Of a stretch of DNA of 64,000 nt, positions 44,938-57,290 are shown in pieces. The stretch spans positions 7,318,501 to 7,382,500 of the forward strand of contig BSBM01000608.1 in assembly GCA_027924585.1 (NCBI GenBank), written 5' to 3'. A model generated the notes under the pieces. The model worked only from the letters and a program-made list of their open reading frames with translations, was not told the DNA's origin and did not search any database. The stretch's first letter is position 1. Each line of letters begins with the position of its first letter. This DNA is from Larix kaempferi. Taxonomy: Eukaryota > Streptophyta > Pinopsida > Pinales > Pinaceae. The position numbers were made by a program, and so were the translations under genes.

Positions 44938-47420
44938 TGTTGACGTCCATTTTTGTCACCATTTTTTATCATCAAATATACTCTGAGTGGCGTTATTTTT
45001 ACTATTTTGATATAATAAAGCACTATTTCCGCCATTCAGACCATCAAACAGACCAGGTATGCATGTATTCATTTATCATATGACTTTTTGGTCAAATATC
45101 ATTATATTGTGATTTATTAATGATTAAAGTGACATTTCCAGTCAGGCATGGTATTTAGTTTTGCTCTACAGGCTGCGGTTTCTCAAACGATCGTCCATTC
45201 AGACAGCGTGTTTATATTGCTAATGTTCAGCCGCATCCAGCGCGTCATTCAGCCTTTCATTCAGCTCGCAAAATTTATGGTTGGCATATCCATGGGCATT
45301 AAATATAAGAACCACGACGTGGGTTCTGTTGGTGACGTGGCCCTGATGGATAGTGAGACTTTGTTCGAGAAGATGCGCATCCTCCCTCATCCAGACCACC
45401 AGCACACTTGTTGTTCACGTGAAGGGAATCCACATGCACGGAAGATGGGAAATGGACCGTGTTCTATTTGGAATGTGTCACTCACAGTTGGTGAGCCTGC
45501 ACTCCAGAAGATCCATTCACCTGTTCTCCAAGCCTGAAAGCATGCACTCCAGCCCACATCAACACTCTAGAAGATCCTCTCCCACGCCCAGCCTACTAGT
45601 ACCTCCTTCTGCCCATGGTTGAAGGGAACTAACACCTAGCTTTTCATGTCAGGAACAATTGACGCCATGAAGGAAGGCAAGCGGCCTCTGGGCTGACGTA
45701 AATCATTGTGCATCCATTGTGTAGACATTAAAGTTTCTATTTTTAGAGAGGTCAACTCTGTCGACCTTCTCTCCCATTGTAACTTATAAATAGATGCCTC
45801 TTATGGAGAAAACAGAGATCAGATAGCGTAGAGAATAGACAGAAGTATTATGTAATTTTCTCAGAATTAATGGAAGTTTCAGTACGCTGATGCTCTGCTG
45901 ATAGTGTTAAAGACAATTTAGTTTCCATCTCTGATTGCTGGGAAGGGCCCCTCGTCAACCAGAGGTTTATTTCATTTTGTATTTTCTTTCTGCAAGTAGA
46001 TAGTTTATTTCTCAAATTGTTTAAATTATTCTTGTTTACTGTAGATGTTATTTCCTTTCTTTTCTTGTAAATCATATTCTACTGCTAACACGATCTCTTT
46101 TTCAGTATTAGAAATGGTCAACCAAGTTTAGTATTCTGTAGTTGCTTTCAGTTTTCCTCCATAATCTGTCGTTAGATGTAATTTCAGTTTCTTCCATCAA
46201 TTTCTTCTTCCTGTAGTTGTAAGTTAATTCCATTAGTTAATCAGCCTTCCTCTGTAGATGTAGGTTACTTCTATCCTCCATGCTAAATCCTCTTTTCACA
46301 TATCATAGAAATAGTTTATCCCCTTTAGACAATGATTAGAATAGGATGCTTTCTATTAACATAGCTTCTCAACAAGTCTTCTCACTGATTTCTCTGCATT
46401 GTAGGTTCATCTGCATTCACCAACTGACGTTAAGATCATCAAAACTACTCATTTTCCTTAGTTTATTTCATTTTTCCTCATTCGGACTAGCATTCAGATC
46501 GTCATTCAGAGTTTTACCTTTTCTGCACTATTTTATGTTTTATAGAATCCAATTTCTTCTGCCTATTAGATATAATGCTTCTTGCTTCTAATTAATAGTT
46601 TTAGATATAATTTAAATATTTTTTTATGTCACATAGAGTTTTTAATTATTTTTTCTTATTATCTCCTCCTTCCATATTTTCTTCCTTTATCTCCTTTCAA
46701 CCTTCTTCCAAAGTTAAGTTTTATATCAAATTTGATAATTAGTTACTGTCTCAGAATTTATTAGTTTGTTTCTAGATAGTTTATTTCTAAATCATAGTTA
46801 ATAATCCCATTCTTTAAGTTGTTTTAATTTGTTAATCATAAGAATTAGTTTCTATTCATCCAAATAATGAAGATGTTCATAATTTAAGATTTGGATGAGA
46901 AATAAGTATCTTTATCAAGTTTTCTACTTGCTTTTATATAAAATATCTTTATCAAGTTTTCTACTTGCTTCCAAATCAAATCAAGTTCAATTAAATATCT
47001 TTATTAATTTTTCTACTTGTTTCTAGATTTACATTTATTTCAATGTCATTTACATATTGCTTAGGTTTCTTTAAAATTGTTTCATGCTTCACCTTCGTAG
47101 GATAGCATAGATACTTGCATGCCTTTGATTTCATAATAGTAATTAGATTGCATGATTGATTTCTTGTCAATAAGTTGGATTGTTAATAGTATTTTATTTT
47201 GAATTAATTATAAGTAGTGTAATTAGGTTTTCAAGTATCATTTGCTTGCAATTAATAATTCAGAACTCTTACTCAATTCTAGGTAGATTACCAGCTTCAT
47301 ATTAGTTTAGATTAGTTCAAGCCTTCAATCCTGCACATATAGTGTTTGCATCTCATAAGCTCCCTCCCCGGGTTGACAATTTAAATATTGGTTTTATTTA
47401 ACACATAACAAACACCAACA
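44938..47420 (+). repeat. LTR 2 of the tandem LARD-like element
   Basis: 2483 bp, TGTTGACGTCC to ACACCAACA, shared by the two tandem units. TATA box TATAAATAG at 45785-45793. Confidence 0.9.
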
Positions 47421-47838
47421 TTTTGGAACCGTTTCCAGGGAGGTGCTAAAAGGATTGGAGTCTAGCTAGATAAGGGGTAGATAGGTTTCCTTTACATTAC
47501 ACAACAAGGGGGAGGGGAGAACGGTAAGACGAGAGGTAAGAACTTGCGCATCCACTATAGTGGGGTGCCCCAAAGCCTTGTTGTTCCTTTCCAATGTCAT
47601 TTCCTTTCTATACATATGAGTATTTAATTTTCCACAATTTATTTCGTAAAGTTTTCCTTCCTTCTTTTCAAGTGTGTTATTCTTTCATCAAGTGTGGTGT
47701 TTTTCGCAAATTTGTTTTAGTAGCAGAAAGTATTTTAAAAACGCATAAAAATAAATAAATAAAATTGGGTGCTGTAAGAACCCCAGGACTAACCCATATG
47801 TAAGGCAGAACCTACCAGTCGATGACATTAATTCAAAG

Positions 47839-48369
47839 GTGCTTATTAGTATGAGAGAAATCTCTCAAATCCTAGCAATAGTTGGGATCTCAATATCTTC
47901 TTCTCAAGGAGAACACATCTTGACAGAAGTCAAGAATTTATCTACCTCTCCACAAATAATAGAAGAACCACAGTCCCATGAGCTACAAACCGAATCTCCT
48001 TGCCAATCTGCCAAGGAAACCGAAAACTTGGAGACTACATTTAATGGAGAGAGACCTGATGTTGAAGAGTTCTCCACATATCTATCGACAGATCTCTCGT
48101 GTACTCAAGCAATTGAACACTTAGAAGAAAAGGATCTGCATGGCATGAGGAAGGAAGGTGAGTATCAGGATTACATCAAAATATGGTTCCAAGAGGTAAT
48201 GAGGCCACAATGCCATTCCTTCGTTCGACACCTTCTGTTGCAAAAGCAAGTAAGTCGGTTGATTCTCCACATCCAAGTAATCACTGCTTTAAATTTTTCA
48301 TATGTGTATATAGGTATGTTTTTCATTTTGCTTTGCACATGGTTACATTGGAAAAGTTCTTACACTTGA
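47839..48369 (+). CDS. Hypothetical 176-residue frame of the LARD-like element
   Basis: Starts ATG LISMREISQILAIVG and runs through a Glu/Ser/Thr-rich, weakly acidic part with EHILTEVKNLST and EEKDLHGMRKEGEYQDYIKI, ending in a hydrophobic segment (residues about 145-170, FSYVYIGMFFILLCTW). The counterpart in internal region 1 has a stop, so only this copy is open. The possible splice donor CAAGTAAGT near 48248 suggests the last part may not be coding. No family is recognised. It could be a remnant of gag or a captured host exon; translation is unproven. Confidence 0.35.
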   Translation: MLISMREISQILAIVGISISSSQGEHILTEVKNLSTSPQIIEEPQSHELQTESPCQSAKETENLETTFNGERPDVEEFSTYLSTDLSCTQAIEHLEEKDLHGMRKEGEYQDYIKIWFQEVMRPQCHSFVRHLLLQKQVSRLILHIQVITALNFSYVYIGMFFILLCTWLHWKSSYT

Positions 48370-49794
48370 ATAAAGGGTTTTCTTTCTTTTAGATAGCATA
48401 AGATAGTATGTATATAAATAAAAAGTTGTATGTGTTTAGTTAGCTTTAGATATCCATACAACTTCACTTTCTGTTTTCCTTTAAAATAAAACAACTAAGA
48501 ATAAGAACATGTTAATGACTAAACCAAAGCAATCCTACATCATACATGCATATTTCTTATTATACCAGTTACTCAAAGACCTACTTTAATTATTATGATC
48601 TCCACAAAACTCAATCTTCACCTATGGACTCCTAGTTCATCCAGGACTCATTATCAAAACTTGTCTCTAAAGCACCTTTAAAAGGTAGCCTAAAAGTGGG
48701 TGATATTTTCTATTTTGTGGGGAACATTTTTTACCTTTTATGAAGAAGATAGACTATGAAATCAAAGAACAGCTTTAGGTTATTATCTTTTGACATGATC
48801 TGTAATTTAGGCCATTATAAAGTTACTCATAAGGCTTATGCTAAAAATTTGAATTATGTGTTTAACAGGCTTAGCACACTCTAGTGCCAACCGGCTTCCT
48901 TACTAAAAATATCATTATACGAAGTAAACCAGTCGGGGTACTGAACAGGATCGCTGGCAGCGGGTCCATGCTAAGTAAAATCTTAGACAAGGAAGCTCGG
49001 TAAATGCAAGTAAACCCGTCGGGGTACTGAACAGGCTCGCTGGCAGCAGGGCTATGCTTGCATGGTACCAAGATAAACCTGTTGGGGTACTGAACAGGCC
49101 TGCTGGAAGCAGGTCAATATCGGGTAAAAGAGGTTTGGTTAATGCATTGCTATTCACATAGCTTATAAAAACCTGAGTATACAAACACATGTTTAGGCCG
49201 ATTATTTTTACTGTCATTAGATAATGGGTGTAAGTTGGACTTGGACCCTGTCATCTAATTCAAACAAATACCTAGGATATGATTATCCTAGAAATGGGAC
49301 CCATAACTATAGTAGATCTCACAAACTTTGCGGTGAATCTTATCTATATTCTTTTGATGACAAGAGATCTTTACAACGAGTCATGGACGACTAGTTTTCC
49401 TCTGGAAATTTTCACATCTCTTACACTATTATTCTTTATGTGGTCTTCATGAGCATAAACTGATGAATTTGCATGTATTGAAGAATCTGACTTAGTATGA
49501 TATTGTTTTGGTCATATCATGAATACATATTTTTCTCAAAAATTTCTAGTTTTTAGAATAATGATGTTTTTTTAGGATTTCCTGTTGATTGATGTTGATC
49601 TAGAATATTTACATAAGAAACATGCAACCCAGTATGAATTTATTAATGGCCCGAGGACGTTCCATACGTTCGGTTTGCGGGAGGACTCAACATTATTTCT
49701 ATTTTTTTCTAGTTACTAGGATTCAGAATTGCTTCTATTTTTCTGTTTACTTATAATACAATTAAAGTGCTTATTTAATGATCTGTTGTTTCAG

Positions 49795-49880
49795 GAATAA
49801 TGCAAGTAGCAGAAGAAAAAAAGACTGTTCTGATCCATGTTGAAAAAAGAAGAGCAACTGAAGAGATTTCAGAAAAGCAG
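49795..49880 (+). other. Exon-like segment in LARD internal region 2
   Basis: Bounded by TTGTTTCAG on the left and CAG|GTTTAC on the right. It encodes MQVAEEKKTVLIHVEKRR, ATEEISEKQ, a charged helical peptide. The equivalent in region 1 (44063-44144) has the same borders but small deletions that shift the frame. It may be an exon picked up from a host gene or an ancient intron-containing part of the element. Confidence 0.4.
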
Positions 49881-50672
49881 GTTTACATCATCCTTTTGTG
49901 TGCCAATAGCAGCAGAATTTCTCTGCATAATCAGCAGCAATCAGATCTAGCAAGCACATCTTGTACAAACAAATGGTCTGTATGAAGGGTCGAATGAAGC
50001 AAATGAATGATGATCCAAATAAAACCATAGTTTATAACATCATGATTAATTGTGCTAAGATATTTAATTTTTTTAATTCTATTCATAAATCTAATTGACT
50101 AACCATATCAGGGATTAATCAAATATCATTTTTGCACACAATATCATTCCTTTAATTCATCTTGACTTCACCAAATGATTCAATTAATCATGCATTATTA
50201 CAATTTTCAGAATTATTATCTGGTTATCATATGGTTTTAACTTTTCATTAAGTTATATGCAAAAAACAATCAACATGTGAACCGTCATTTTATTAATTAA
50301 AGATCATCATGATTTTTAATGCACTATGTTATAATCCTATGATGAAAATTTTCCTTCAACCTGTCCAAAGTTTACTTTGGACATGGTTGAATATTTCACA
50401 AACCATATGAATTCGTTAACGCACACATCTTTATTATGGTACACGTTTCAAAAATTATGAATAATGGCATGATCTTTTAAATGTGCCAAATTTTCGTCTC
50501 ATGATTTTTCAAACATTCAATTGGACCTTGCTTTAAAACTGACCTCTGCTTGATCCTCACCATCATTCTACTCACTCTCATCCTTTCCGAGTCCATCCAA
50601 CCGCATCCACTTCGTCCTTATTTATTTTTCTCTTAACTCAGTGGGACCTGGCATATCTTCGGCTTGGAGAAG

Positions 50673-52537
50673 TGTTGACGTCCATTTTTGTCACCATTTT
50701 TTATCATCAAATATACTCTAAGTGGCGTTATTTTTACTATTTTGATATAATAAAGCACTATTTATGCCATTCATACCATCAAATAGACCAGGTATGCATG
50801 TATTTGTTTATCATATGACTTTTTGGTCAAATCTCATTATATTGTGATTTATTAATGATTAAAGTGACATTTCTAGTTAGGCATGGTATTTAGCTTTTCT
50901 CTACAGGTTGTGGCTTCTCAAACAGTCGTCCATTCAGACCATGTGGTTATATTGCTAATGTTCAGCTGCGTCCAACCTCATCCAGCCTTTTATTCAGCTC
51001 GCAAAATCCACGGTTGGCATATCCATGGGCATTAAATATAAGAGCCACGACATGGGTTCTGTTGGTGACGTGGCCCTGATGGATAGTGAGACTTTGTTTG
51101 AGAAGATGCGCGTCCTCCCTCATCTAGACTGCCAGCACACTTGTTGTTCACTTGAAGGGAATCAACATGCACGAAAGATGGGAAACGGCCTATGTTCTGT
51201 TTGGAACATGTCATTCACAGTTGGTGAGCCTGCACTCCAGAAGATTCGTTTGCCTATTTGCCAAACCTGAAAGAACGCACTCCTTCCCACATCAATGCTC
51301 TACAAGATCCGCTCCCATGCCCAGTGTGGCAGAACCTGCTTTTTCCCATGGTTGAAGGGAACTAACACCCAGCTATTCGTTTAAGGAAGAATTGACATCG
51401 TGAAGGAAGGAAGGTGGCCTCTGCGCTGACGTAAATCATTGTGCAGACGTTGTATAGACATTAAAGTTTCTATTTTTAGAGAGGTCAACTCTGTCGAACT
51501 TCTCTTTCATTGTAACTTATAAATAGATGCCTCTTATGGAGAAAACAAAGATCAGATAGCGTAGAGCATAGACAGAAGTATTGTGTAATTTTCTCAGAAT
51601 TAATGGAAGTTTCAGTACGTTGATGCTCTGTTGATAGTGCTTAAGACATTTTAGTTTACATCTCTGATTGCTAGGAAGGGCCCCTCATCAACCAGAGGTT
51701 TATTTCATTTTGTATTTTCTTTCTACAAGTAGATATTTTATTTCTCAGATTGTTTAAATTATTCTTGTTTACTATAGATGTTATTTCCTTGCTTTTCTTG
51801 TAAATCATATTGTGCTGCTAACACAATCTCTTTTTTCAGGATTAGGAATGGTCGACCAAGCTTAGTATTATGTAGTTGCTTTCAGTTTTCCTCCATAATC
51901 TATCATTAGATGTTATTTCAATTTCTTCTTCATGTAGCTATAAGTTAATTCCATTAGTTAATCATCCTTCCTCTGTAGTTGTAGGTTACTTCTATCATCC
52001 ATGCTAAATCCTCTTTTCACATATCATAGAAATAGTTTATCTCCTTTAGACAATGATTAGAATAGGTTGCTTTCTATTAACATAGCTTCTCAACAAGTCT
52101 TCTCACTAATTTCTCTACATTATAGGTTCATCTGCATTCTCCAGTTGACTTTAAGATCATCAAAACTACTCATTTTCCTTAGATTAGTTCGTTTTTCCAC
52201 ATTCGGACTAGCATTCGAACTGGCATTCTGATCGTCATATGTTTTTTTACCTTTTCTGCACTATTTTATGTTTCATAGAATCCAGTTTCTTCTTCCTATT
52301 AGATATAATGCTTCTTTCTTCTAATTAATAGTTTTAGATATAATTTAAATATTGTTTTATGTTACATAGAGTTTTTAATTAAGTTTTCTTATTATCTCCT
52401 CCTTCCATATTTTCTTCCTTTATCTCCTTTCAACCTTCTTCCAAAGTTAACTTTTATATCAGATTTGATAATTAGTTATTGTCTCAGAATTTATCAGTTT
52501 GTTTCTATATAGTTTATTTCTAAATCATAGTTAATAA
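50673..52537 (+). repeat. LTR 3 of the tandem LARD-like element (3'-truncated)
   Basis: Starts TGTTGACGTCC and matches LTR 2 until TAGTTAATAAT, where the copia LTR begins. TATA box at 51519-51527. About 0.6 kb of its 3' end is missing here and should lie beyond the copia elements. Confidence 0.9.
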
Positions 52538-53128
52538 TGTTAATTCTTTAGCATCAATTCAATATGATCTAGGATCTTAACTGAGAGAATAATATGTATA
52601 GGATATCAATCACAAGAAGCAATCACAAGAGACAATAAACACACAGAGTTTCCTTGGGGAAAACCATAAACATGAAAAACCCCAATAACTTCCTCGGAGA
52701 TAGATAGAGCAATGATACAAAACCCAAGCATAAGAGATACTCTCCTAGCAGCAGCTTCTTCTCCTCCACTAGTGCACCACTCTCCAATGAGTGTATGAGT
52801 GAGAAAGTGAATGATCAAATAGAGTGCCTCTCGCACTCTATTTATACTTGAATTGACTTTCCTAATAACCTTTAATAGGTCGACCTCAACTTAACCACTT
52901 AACATAATGCTGACAAGGCCGGCCCCCAATAGGGTGGTCTAATAACCCTTTAACCCACATGCCTTATACAGGGCCGACCCCATCAAGGTGGTCTAATAAC
53001 CCATCAAGTATAAGTTATGACACTTACAATATAAATGAAGACACTTCCGTATAGAGGAATAATAACATCTCTATAGGAATACAATATACATATGTGAAAT
53101 ACATTCCGTAGTTACAAATACATCAACA
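52538..53128 (-). repeat. 3' LTR of the minus-strand copia element
   Basis: 591 bp, TG to CA. Minus-strand TATA box at 52838-52846 (TATAAATAG). Directly downstream is a ten-base stem with five-base loop (AATAGAGTGC/GCACTCTATT). It matches the LTR at 58245-58889 in inverse orientation. Confidence 0.9.
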
Positions 53129-53140
53129 CTCCCTCTTAAC
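53129..53140 (-). promoter_or_regulatory. Polypurine tract of the minus-strand copia element
   Basis: Minus strand GTTAAGAGGGAG ends immediately before the LTR start TGTTGATG. Confidence 0.85.
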
Positions 53141-53270
53141 TAGGAAGGTATTTCTCGACATAGATATGCTAGCACAAGTCTTCTTTTATGGATCATCATC
53201 ACTAGATCATCGTCATCATCACTGCTACTGCTATTGCAATCAATCTCCAATCTACTCGTCATAGGAAGTT

Positions 53271-53705
53271 CTACAGAGCCAGTCCTTTTTCATACTAGAT
53301 GTAGGCCCGCCACCTTCAGGTCTTCATCATCTACAGAGCCAGTCGTTTTTCATGCTGGATGTATCAACCTCTACAAAGCCAGTCCTTTTTCATACTGGAT
53401 GTATCAACATCTACAGAGACAGTCCTTTTTCATACTGGATGTATCACATATACAGAGCCAGTCCTTTTTCATACTGGATGTATCACATCTACAGAGCCAA
53501 TCCTTTTTCATACTGGATGTATCACATCTATAGAGCCATCCCTTTTTTATGCTAGATGTGACCTAGAACAAATCTAGGATTTATCACCACAGAGCCAGTC
53601 CGTTTTCATACTGGATGTGACCTAGAACAAATCTAGGATTTTACACCACAGAACCAATCCTTTTTCATACTGGATGTGACCTAGAACAAATCTAGGATTT
53701 TCCAC
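53271..53705 (-). repeat. Tandem array of 39-60 bp units in the copia 3' region
   Basis: The phrase ACAGAGCCAGTCCTTTTTCA plus a TACTGGATGT-type end recurs nine times: about 53271, 53331, 53371, 53411, 53450, 53489, 53528, 53588 and 53648. Spacing is 39-40 bases in the middle and 60 at both ends, where AACAAATCTAGGAT is added. The frames it opens are repeat artefacts. Confidence 0.9.
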
Positions 53706-53712
53706 CACATAA

Positions 53713-54065
53713 CCTCGAAAGAGCATCCCAGGACTTATTACGGGCACATAGCCCAACCTATCGGCTCTCCCAGGGCTACATTACATGTGGTCATGGAAAA
53801 ACCTAGAAAGAGCATCCCAAGACTTATTACAGGCACACACCCCAACCTATCGGATCTCTCGGGACTACATTACATGCCATAGGACAAAACATTGAAAGAG
53901 CATCCCAAAACTTATTACGGGCACACAGACCAACCTATTGGATCTCCTAGGGCAATATTACATGTCCTCCCAGAGAAATACCTCGAAAGAGAATCCCAGG
54001 ACTGATTACAGGCACACAGCCCAACCTATCGGATCTCCTAGGTCAACTTACATGCTCATCTGCAC
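53713..54065 (-). repeat. Tandem array of four units of about 89 bp in the copia 3' region
   Basis: Units start near 53713, 53801, 53890 and 53981, each with GAAAGAGCATCCCA, ACTTATTAC, GGCACA and CCAACCTATCGG. The start of the same repeat is visible at the right end of the window (63925-63990) in the plus-strand element. Confidence 0.85.
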
Positions 54066-54362
54066 AACCTGTCCATGGCCACAAAGAATCAACCTGATAC
54101 TCATCATACATCATCCTGATGTACATCATCACATGATCATCCTGATCATCATCATAGCATCATCCTGATACATATCATCTGGAACAACATCCTGAATCTC
54201 GTCATCCATGATCATCCTGATCATACAATGTATCCACCTGATACATATCCATAGCAGTAATAGAAGCATCGTCCTAATGCTCATCACATATCGGTTACAT
54301 CCATAGCCACGGGAAGGATCCTCCTCTCACCATGCTTGGAATGGCTCATGCAGATGTATCCA

Positions 54363-55832
54363 TCACTTCTTCCTCGAAGTGTCATCAATTTGAAGAACAC
54401 CAAGCCTCTCCCTAAAGTACTCAAACTTCACTTTGGCTAGTGGTTTCGTCAACACATCTACAACATTCTCATCCATCACAACATACAGGAGCTTCACTAC
54501 TCCTCTTTGCACCATATCCCTGATATAGTGATATTTGATCTCAATGTGCTTTGACCTGTCGTGGAAAACCAGATTCTCAGACAGCTTCACACAACTCTGG
54601 TTGTCACAAAAGATACCAATATCATCCAACGGGAGATCAAATAACTCATATAGTAGCTTCCTAAGCCATACTACCTCACAACTAGCCGAACAAGCTGCAA
54701 CATACTCTGCTTCGGTTGTACTCAGTGCTACGCAGGACTGCTTCCTGCTAAACCAAGAGATCACACCTGATACCATACTGAAGCAGCACCCAAAAGTGCT
54801 CTTCCTATCTACAGCACTGCCTGCCCAATCTGAATCAACATAACCCTCTAGGTTAAAATTTTGATTCGCATCATACTTGAGCCCATAATCAACCGTACCC
54901 TTCAGGTACCTCAGAATATGCTTTATAGCAACCATGTGAACACTTCTCGGATCTGTCAAGAACTGGCTCAATGTGTTCACAGCAAAGCAAATATTTGGTC
55001 TCATATTCATTAGGTACATCAAGAACCCAATCATCTGACGAAACATCGTGACATCAACCGACTCAGATGAAGTATCACACAGAACCTTCAGATTTGATGC
55101 CATAGGTGTGGCCATGTCCTTCCATTCCATCATCCCGAACCTCTTCAGGATATCTACTGCATACTTCCCTTGTCCAAGGAAGATTCCATCTGCACTCTGC
55201 CACACCTCCATTCCTAGAAAATAGTGCATCATCCCCAAGTCCTTCATATCGAGCTCAGCAGCAAGCTTCCTCTTCGTGTCGGAAATCAATCTATCCTCTC
55301 CTGTTACAAATAGTTCATCCACATACAATAAGAGTATCACAGGATTTCCTTCCTCAACCTTGTAGTAAAGGTTGGAATCTGCTTTACTCTTGGTAAATCC
55401 CAAACTGGATAGAAATCTATCTATCCTACCATACCAAGTCCTAGGAGCTTGCTTCAAGCGATACAAGGCTTTCTTCAACATGTACACATATGACTCTCTG
55501 TCATGTGTCTCAAAACAAAGTGGCTGCTCCACATACACTTCCTCCTCAACTACACCATTTAGGAAGGTTGTCTTGACATCCATCTGGTGTATCTTCTATT
55601 TCATCACTACAGCCAGCGAAAGTATTGATCTGATGGAAGTGTACCTAGCTACAGGAGCAAAAGTCTCTTCATAATCTATTCCTTCTTTCTGGGACAAGCC
55701 ACGAGATACATACCTCTCTTTGTATTTTTCTATGCTACCAACTGCATCATGCTTAATCTTGTAGATCCACTTGGAAGTCACAACCGACTTCCCTTCAGGT
55801 CTTGGGACTACATCCCAAACATCATTCTTCAT
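54363..55832 (-). pseudogene. Copia reverse transcriptase-RNase H (one stop, altered active site)
   Basis: Minus-strand frame 55832-55596, then a TAG where the sister element has Trp, then 406 codons to 54363. The N-terminal part has VWDVVPRPEGKSVVTSKW and DYEETFAPVARYTSIR. RT block E is LLLYVDELFVTGED (YVDE at residues 87-90 of the 406), where the family has YVDD, so a catalytic Asp is changed. RNase H carries GYVDSDWAGS (about 247), TEAEY (about 290) and DNQS (327-330), then the HIEIKYHYIRDMV end. The whole is most like TNT1-94-type copia polyproteins. It copies RNA into DNA in active elements; here the stop and D-to-E change make activity unlikely. No integrase precedes it. Confidence 0.9.
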
Positions 55833-57290
55833 GATCGACGAATCATGGCATCATCACTTCATCCTAGATCCTGGGAACTTCATATTCTTCAATAGATAGA
55901 TTTGTTGCTGAGCAAATGTTGTATTCCTTCTTTTTGTAGGTACTCGTATACTATCTTTCCTTCAAAAACAAGTTAAATTGCATGATTAGAAACATCTCAT
56001 AGTTTTCAGAACAAATTCTTACACATAAAGAGATATGTCATAGAGTCATGCAATTATTTTAGCCAATGCTTCAATACAACATTTATCCATATGCTGTAAC
56101 TTTCTATATGCCTTCCAATCTCTACCAGAACATTGTTAAGAGTGTGCACAACTCCCAACATGTCAGCAAATAGGTTTCATTCTAGATAAGTAGCAATGGA
56201 ATGTTGTACAGTACTGTAGGACACTTACCCATTACATGTACATATTAGTAGTATATTGTTCATTAATGCAATTATTCTAATATGCATAATACACAACCTA
56301 AGTCTAGGAACATAAGCATATACATCATTGATCAATGTTATTTAAGCACAAGAAATGACAATTCAAATACTTATCTTTGTTTGTTTGTTGGGTGAACTCC
56401 CTCTCAATCTTTGTTTCCTTGTAGAAACTACTGGAGTGTGCTCCCTCTTGATCTTTGCTTCCTGGATTAACTATTCTTGAACTTATATCCATCCTCGATC
56501 ACTATGCATGCTTACTAGTATCATCATTGTGTTATCCTCGAGATCTCATACATAATCATACATTCATTAGTATAATCTTAATACTATCAAAACACAATAA
56601 TCTTAAACATGTATAGTCATGATCATTTCAAACACAGATAATATGCATTAGTATTCAAGGTTTATATAGGACTTTTCTGGCTAGTCATGTCATTAATCAA
56701 AGTAAGGAACATAATATGCATAAACCCTAGTTACTCAAACTTGTAACTTCATGAGTAATCATTATCAATCTAAAAAGTATAAGATCCTTACATAGGGTAG
56801 GATTCTAACTTGATATAGGAAAAAAAAACATACCTGGTTATCATATTTGCTAGTTATGTCTAGCAATGTTTTCTTGTTCTCTTCAATGACCTGCATAACT
56901 CATAATTTAACCATTGTAGAACCAAATTATACATACCTCTATATGATCCATGACTATGGATGAGTCTTTTTCTTCATGTCATCATGGTCTTGATCTAGAG
57001 CTTGATTTGTACCTTTCATGTTAGTGGATAACATTCTTCTCATACAACACCACAGTGCATTAGTACAAACATAATACAATCATAAGTGTCATAGCCCTAA
57101 TCAATGAATGTCTTCTATCATGCATTCATACTTTTACTAGGGTGATAAGACAAGTCTAAAATTAAAAAAGATTGTGACTAAACTCAATAACATGAGGACA
57201 ATCATATTATAAACTTAATCATGAACAGATTTCAAAACATACCTGTAATTCATACCTGTAAAATTGCTCGTAGTAGTAGTTGTTGTTGTT
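55833..57290 (-). other. Non-coding mosaic replacing protease and integrase, with exon-like islands
   Basis: Sits between gag and RT in both copia copies. On the minus strand, after the damaged zinc knuckle, come AGGTATGT-type splice-donor words. An island at 56890-56834 is bounded by TATGCAG and GTATGT and encodes VIEENKKTLLDITSKYDNQ in exactly 57 bases. A second island, 56173-56054, keeps an open frame of 39 codons starting LFADMLGVVHTLNN that is also open in the sister element. The rest is AT-rich and closed in all frames. A shared internal replacement means it predates both insertions. Confidence 0.65.

Larger units (their letters stand above)
47421..50672 (+). mobile_element. Internal region 2 of the tandem LARD-like element
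   Basis: Colinear with internal region 1. The primer site is more diverged (TTTTGGAACCGTTTCCAGGGA-like). It keeps the 176-codon frame open. The three-fold short tandem is at 48925-49130 and the exon-like segment at 49795-49880. The purine tract before LTR 3 is weakened to GGCTTGGAGAAG. Confidence 0.85.
39204..52537 (+). mobile_element. Tandem large non-coding LTR retrotransposon (LTR-int-LTR-int-LTR)
   Basis: Three LTRs start at 39204, 44938 and 50673 (periods 5734 and 5735) with two internal regions between them. LTRs begin TGTTGACGTCC (first copy altered at its start) and end ACACCAACA. Primer sites follow LTR 1 and LTR 2, and a G-rich polypurine tract (TTTGGGGGAG) precedes LTR 2. Internal regions of 3.25 kb have no recognisable protease, RT or integrase. 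This matches a LARD-type element that became tandem by unequal recombination between LTRs. The third LTR is cut at about 52537 by a copia element. Confidence 0.9.

Noticed and set aside
53234-53577. Repetitive plus-strand frames with FHTGCI/SQSFFILDVS repeats
   Set aside because: They are translations of the 39-60 bp tandem array in three phases, antisense to the copia element.
54535-55674. Plus-strand frames over 90 codons in this range
   Set aside because: They are the antisense of the copia RT-RNase H frame.
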